From contig JAEXZY010000100.1 of the NCBI GenBank assembly GCA_023404955.1, forward strand, positions 1 to 42,421: DNA of 42,421 bases, in the 5' to 3' direction. A program made the translations under genes and the position numbers. Shown piece after piece: positions 40,153 to 42,421 of this stretch. This DNA is from Actinomycetes bacterium (GTDB lineage: Bacteria; Actinomycetota; Actinomycetes; Mycobacteriales; Mycobacteriaceae). How positions within the stretch are numbered: the stretch's first letter is position 1; every line of letters begins with the position of its first letter. The notes under the pieces are model-generated. The model saw only the letters and a program-made list of their open reading frames with translations, was not told where the DNA came from and did not search any database.

Positions 40153-41989
40153 TCCTGGAGCTGTAGTTCACCGCGGATCCCGGCGACGGGCTCTGCGTCA
40201 CGACGGCATTGGTCCGCTGCCCGCTGTTCGGCACATCGGCGCCCTTGTCCAGCACGCCCGTCCAGCCCAGCGCCCGCAGCCGCGGCTCCGCGTCGGTCCA
40301 GAACTGGCCCGTCAGGTCCGGCATCACGAACTGGTTGCCGCGCGACACCTGGATCTGGATCACGGTGTCCTGCGGGACGGTCTGCCCGGTGGCCGGGTCG
40401 GTGCCCATCACCTGCCCCGCGGGCGCGGTGCTGTCCACCTGCACCGGAACGCTCTTGGTGAAGCCCGAGGCCGTCATGACCTGCTGGCACACCTCGACGG
40501 TCTGCCCGGTGCAGTCGGGCACCACCGCCGTCGCCGGGCCCTTGCCCAGCACGATGACGATTTCGTTGGTGATCGCCGACGTCTGATTGGCCGGCGGCAC
40601 CGTCGAGAGGACCCGATCCTTCTGTTCGGGCAGCGATGCGGAGGTGGTCTGGCGGAACCGGCTGAACCCGGCGTCGGTGAGCTTGCGCACCGCGTCGGCG
40701 TAGCTCAGGCCGGAGACGTCGGGAACTTCACGCTGTTGCGGACCGGAGGAGATGTTGACCGTGACCTCGTCGCCGGCGCTGACGGACGTGTTCGCATCCG
40801 GTTCGGTGCTGATCACGTGGTCGGGCGGCACCTCGGAGTTCGGGTTCTGCTCGGTGTTGACCTTGAATCCGCGATTCTGCAATGCCGCGATCGCATCAGC
40901 GGACGCTTGTCCCTTCACGTCGGGCACCTGGACGTCGCGGGTCTCCCCACCGAACGAGTTGATCGCGATCGTGACGATGACGGTGAGGACGGCGAGCACC
41001 GCCACCGCCACCAGCCACCGGGCCACCGAACCCGACCGTTCCTTGGGCTGGTACCGCGGTTGGTGGGACACCGGGCCGGTGCGTGACGGCGTGGCCGACA
41101 GCAGCGAGGTACGTTCGGCGTCGGTGAAGATCTTCGGGGCGTCGGGCCGCTCGCCGCTGTGCACCTTGACCAGATCGGCCCGCATCTCGGCGGCCGTCTG
41201 ATAGCGGTTGTCCGGATTCTTAGCCAGCGCCTTGAGGACGACGGCGTCGAGGTCGGGGGAGATGTCGGCATGCCGCGCCGACGGCGGCACCGGGTCCTCC
41301 CGGACATGCTGGTAGGCCACCGCGACCGGGGAGTCACCAACGAAAGGTGGCTCGCCGGTGAGCATTTCGTAGAGCACGCAGCCCAGCGAGTACACGTCCG
41401 AGCGGGCGTCGACCTTCACGCCGCGGGCCTGCTCGGGGGAGAGGTACTGCGCGGTGCCGATCACCGCGGCCGTCTGCGTGACGGGATTGCCGGCGTCGGC
41501 GATGGCCCGGGCGATGCCGAAGTCCATCACCTTCACCGCACCGGTCTTGCTGATCATGATGTTGGCCGGCTTGACGTCGCGGTGGATGATGCCGTGCTGG
41601 TGGCTGAAGTTCAGCGCCTGGCACGCGTCGGCGATCACCTCGATCGCGCGTTGCGCCGGCATCGGGCCTTCGCTGTGCACGATGTCGCGCAGTGTGACGC
41701 CGTCGACGTACTCCATCACGATGTACGGCAGCGGGCCGGTCGGCGTGTCCGCCTCACCGGTGTCGTAGACGGCCACGATCGCGGGGTGGTTCAGCGCCGC
41801 GGCGTTCTGGGCTTCGCGGCGGAAGCGCAGGTAGAAGCTCGGGTCACGGGCGAGGTCGGCGCGCAGCACCTTGATCGCGACGTCTCGGTGCAGACGCAGG
41901 TCGCGGGCCAGGTGGACTTCGGACATGCCGCCGAAGCCGAGAATCTCGCCGACTTCGTAGCGGTCGGACAGGTGCTGTGGCGTGGTCAT
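40130..41989 (-). CDS. pknB: Serine/threonine-protein kinase PknB with PASTA repeats
   Basis: A 619-residue receptor kinase that controls peptidoglycan synthesis and division; known targets include CwlM and the MurJ fusion, both encoded in this window. The kinase domain is at about 1-275: glycine loop GFGGMSEV, catalytic Lys40 (VAIK), HRDVKPANIM, DFGIARA, and the activation loop with VTQTAAVIGTAQYLSPEQ. A cytoplasmic linker leads to one transmembrane helix (VARWLVAVAVLAVLTVIVTI). Four extracellular PASTA domains follow and bind muropeptides or lipid II. The ATG at 41989 overlaps the pknA stop (ATGA); open frame upstream is pknA shadow. Confidence 0.97.
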   Translation of the reverse strand: MTTPQHLSDRYEVGEILGFGGMSEVHLARDLRLHRDVAIKVLRADLARDPSFYLRFRREAQNAAALNHPAIVAVYDTGEADTPTGPLPYIVMEYVDGVTLRDIVHSEGPMPAQRAIEVIADACQALNFSHQHGIIHRDVKPANIMISKTGAVKVMDFGIARAIADAGNPVTQTAAVIGTAQYLSPEQARGVKVDARSDVYSLGCVLYEMLTGEPPFVGDSPVAVAYQHVREDPVPPSARHADISPDLDAVVLKALAKNPDNRYQTAAEMRADLVKVHSGERPDAPKIFTDAERTSLLSATPSRTGPVSHQPRYQPKERSGSVARWLVAVAVLAVLTVIVTIAINSFGGETRDVQVPDVKGQASADAIAALQNRGFKVNTEQNPNSEVPPDHVISTEPDANTSVSAGDEVTVNISSGPQQREVPDVSGLSYADAVRKLTDAGFSRFRQTTSASLPEQKDRVLSTVPPANQTSAITNEIVIVLGKGPATAVVPDCTGQTVEVCQQVMTASGFTKSVPVQVDSTAPAGQVMGTDPATGQTVPQDTVIQIQVSRGNQFVMPDLTGQFWTDAEPRLRALGWTGVLDKGADVPNSGQRTNAVVTQSPSPGSAVNYSSRITLGFAS

Positions 41990-42421
41990 CGCAGTTCTCG
42001 GTGGTGCGGCGCCGCCGACGGCAGCGCGGGTTGAACGGCACGGGCTACCCACATGCGGACGACACCGTCGTCGTCGAACGTCAGCGGCGGCGACGCAGCG
42101 GGCGTCTCAGTGGTCGCCGACGGGGTTTCGGTCACGGTGGCCGGTGCGGGGGCGCGGTCCTTGCGGTCCTGGGCGTTGAGCACGATCAGGATTGCGATGA
42201 CGATCGCGAGTGCGCCGAGCACGCCGGCGGCCCACAGCAGTGCCCGCTGCCCGGACGAGAAGGTGCGGCGCGCGGGCGGAGCCGAGCGGTGGTGATTGCC
42301 GGTGGTGCGGGTGCGTGATGTGGCAGCGGGTGCCCGTCCGGTCGGCTGGGCGGGGGTGGGCGCGATGGTCGGCTTGACCGCGGCCGGGGCAGCGCGCCCG
42401 ATCGACGGCGCCGCGTTGGGC
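41986..42421 (-). CDS. pknA: Serine/threonine-protein kinase PknA, C-terminal part (runs off window)
   Basis: Partial gene: only the last 145 or so codons are in the window, and the kinase domain lies beyond base 42421. Visible are a Pro/Ala/Thr-rich linker, the conserved ARRTFSSGQRALLWAAGVLG leading into the transmembrane helix (LGALAIVIAILIVLN), and a short extracellular tail without PASTA repeats. This is the known PknA architecture, upstream of pknB. The stop TGA overlaps the pknB ATG by 4 nt. The frame stays open to the window edge. PknA acts with PknB in elongation and division control. Confidence 0.9.
   Translation of the reverse strand, partial: PNAAPSIGRAAPAAVKPTIAPTPAQPTGRAPAATSRTRTTGNHHRSAPPARRTFSSGQRALLWAAGVLGALAIVIAILIVLNAQDRKDRAPAPATVTETPSATTETPAASPPLTFDDDGVVRMWVARAVQPALPSAAPHHRELR

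Noticed and set aside
1..42421. CRISPR arrays, insertion sequences, prophage or restriction genes
   Set aside because: None seen: no regularly spaced repeats, transposase motifs or phage-type genes; the window is core chromosome.

Overview
The window is a mycobacterial chromosomal replication-origin region. The likely source is a fast-growing Mycobacterium/Mycolicibacterium species. The evidence is very high GC, many GTG/TTG and leaderless-looking starts, and the conserved order pcnA-mutT4-murJ-sigM-trxBC-cwlM-parBA-rsmG-jag-yidC-yidD-rnpA-rpmH-dnaA-dnaN-recF-dciA-gyrBA. It also has mycobacteria-specific genes (cwsA, crgA, PASTA kinase pknB, MurJ fused to a pseudokinase). A gnd gene between dnaN and recF matches M. 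smegmatis-type genomes and not M. tuberculosis. I cannot name the species.

Layout. 1-3.8 kb: a block matching the M. tuberculosis Rv0039c-Rv0036c set (small membrane protein, YqgE, MFS transporter, DinB/MDMPI-fold protein), here next to the pcnA region, then an Asp-rich Ca-binding-like repeat protein. 3.8-12.1 kb: pcnA, divergent from mutT4, a large secreted/membrane protein and the MurJ-pseudokinase fusion, with overlapping starts and stops. 12.1-14.4 kb: sigM, a short anti-sigma-like remnant, and trxB-trxC behind a SigH-type promoter. 14.5-16.4 kb: the amidase-fold regulator cwlM, convergent with an Rv3916c-like gene. 16.6-22.0 kb: leftward parB, parA, rsmG, jag, yidC, yidD, rnpA, rpmH. Two parS sites lie inside parA and across the rsmG start codon. 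22.0-24.6 kb: rpmH/dnaA divergent promoters with DnaA boxes, dnaA, then the 571 bp dnaA-dnaN oriC spacer. 24.6-34.8 kb: rightward dnaN, gnd, recF, dciA, gyrB, gyrA and a DUF3566 membrane protein. gyrA carries an in-frame 187-residue mini-intein directly after the catalytic tyrosine. 34.8-42.4 kb: tRNA-Ile(GAT), a 37-aa peptide, tRNA-Ala(TGC), a secreted alpha/beta hydrolase, cwsA, ppiA, a PH-domain membrane protein, crgA, a DUF881 protein, trpG/pabA, pknB, and the C-terminal end of pknA running off the window.

The genes cover four linked jobs. Replication and segregation: DnaA, beta clamp, RecF, DciA, gyrase, ParAB-parS. RNA and protein maturation: CCA addition, RNase P protein, L34, YidC/YidD, Jag, RsmG. 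Redox: TrxB/TrxC, SigM. Cell envelope and division under Ser/Thr kinase control: PknA/PknB, MurJ fusion, CwlM, CwsA, CrgA. Genes on either side of oriC are read away from it, so they are co-oriented with the forks. I see no insertion sequence, prophage, CRISPR array or integrase. The less ordinary items are the GyrA mini-intein with an AT-rich hairpin where the endonuclease is missing, a Ser (not Ala) at the quinolone-determining GyrA position, a third parS-like site inside a distant gene, a consensus DnaA box beside a palindrome upstream of the PH-domain gene, a 16-bp tandem duplication between crgA and the DUF881 gene, the severely shortened anti-sigma gene, and the lineage-specific hydrolase beside the tRNAs.
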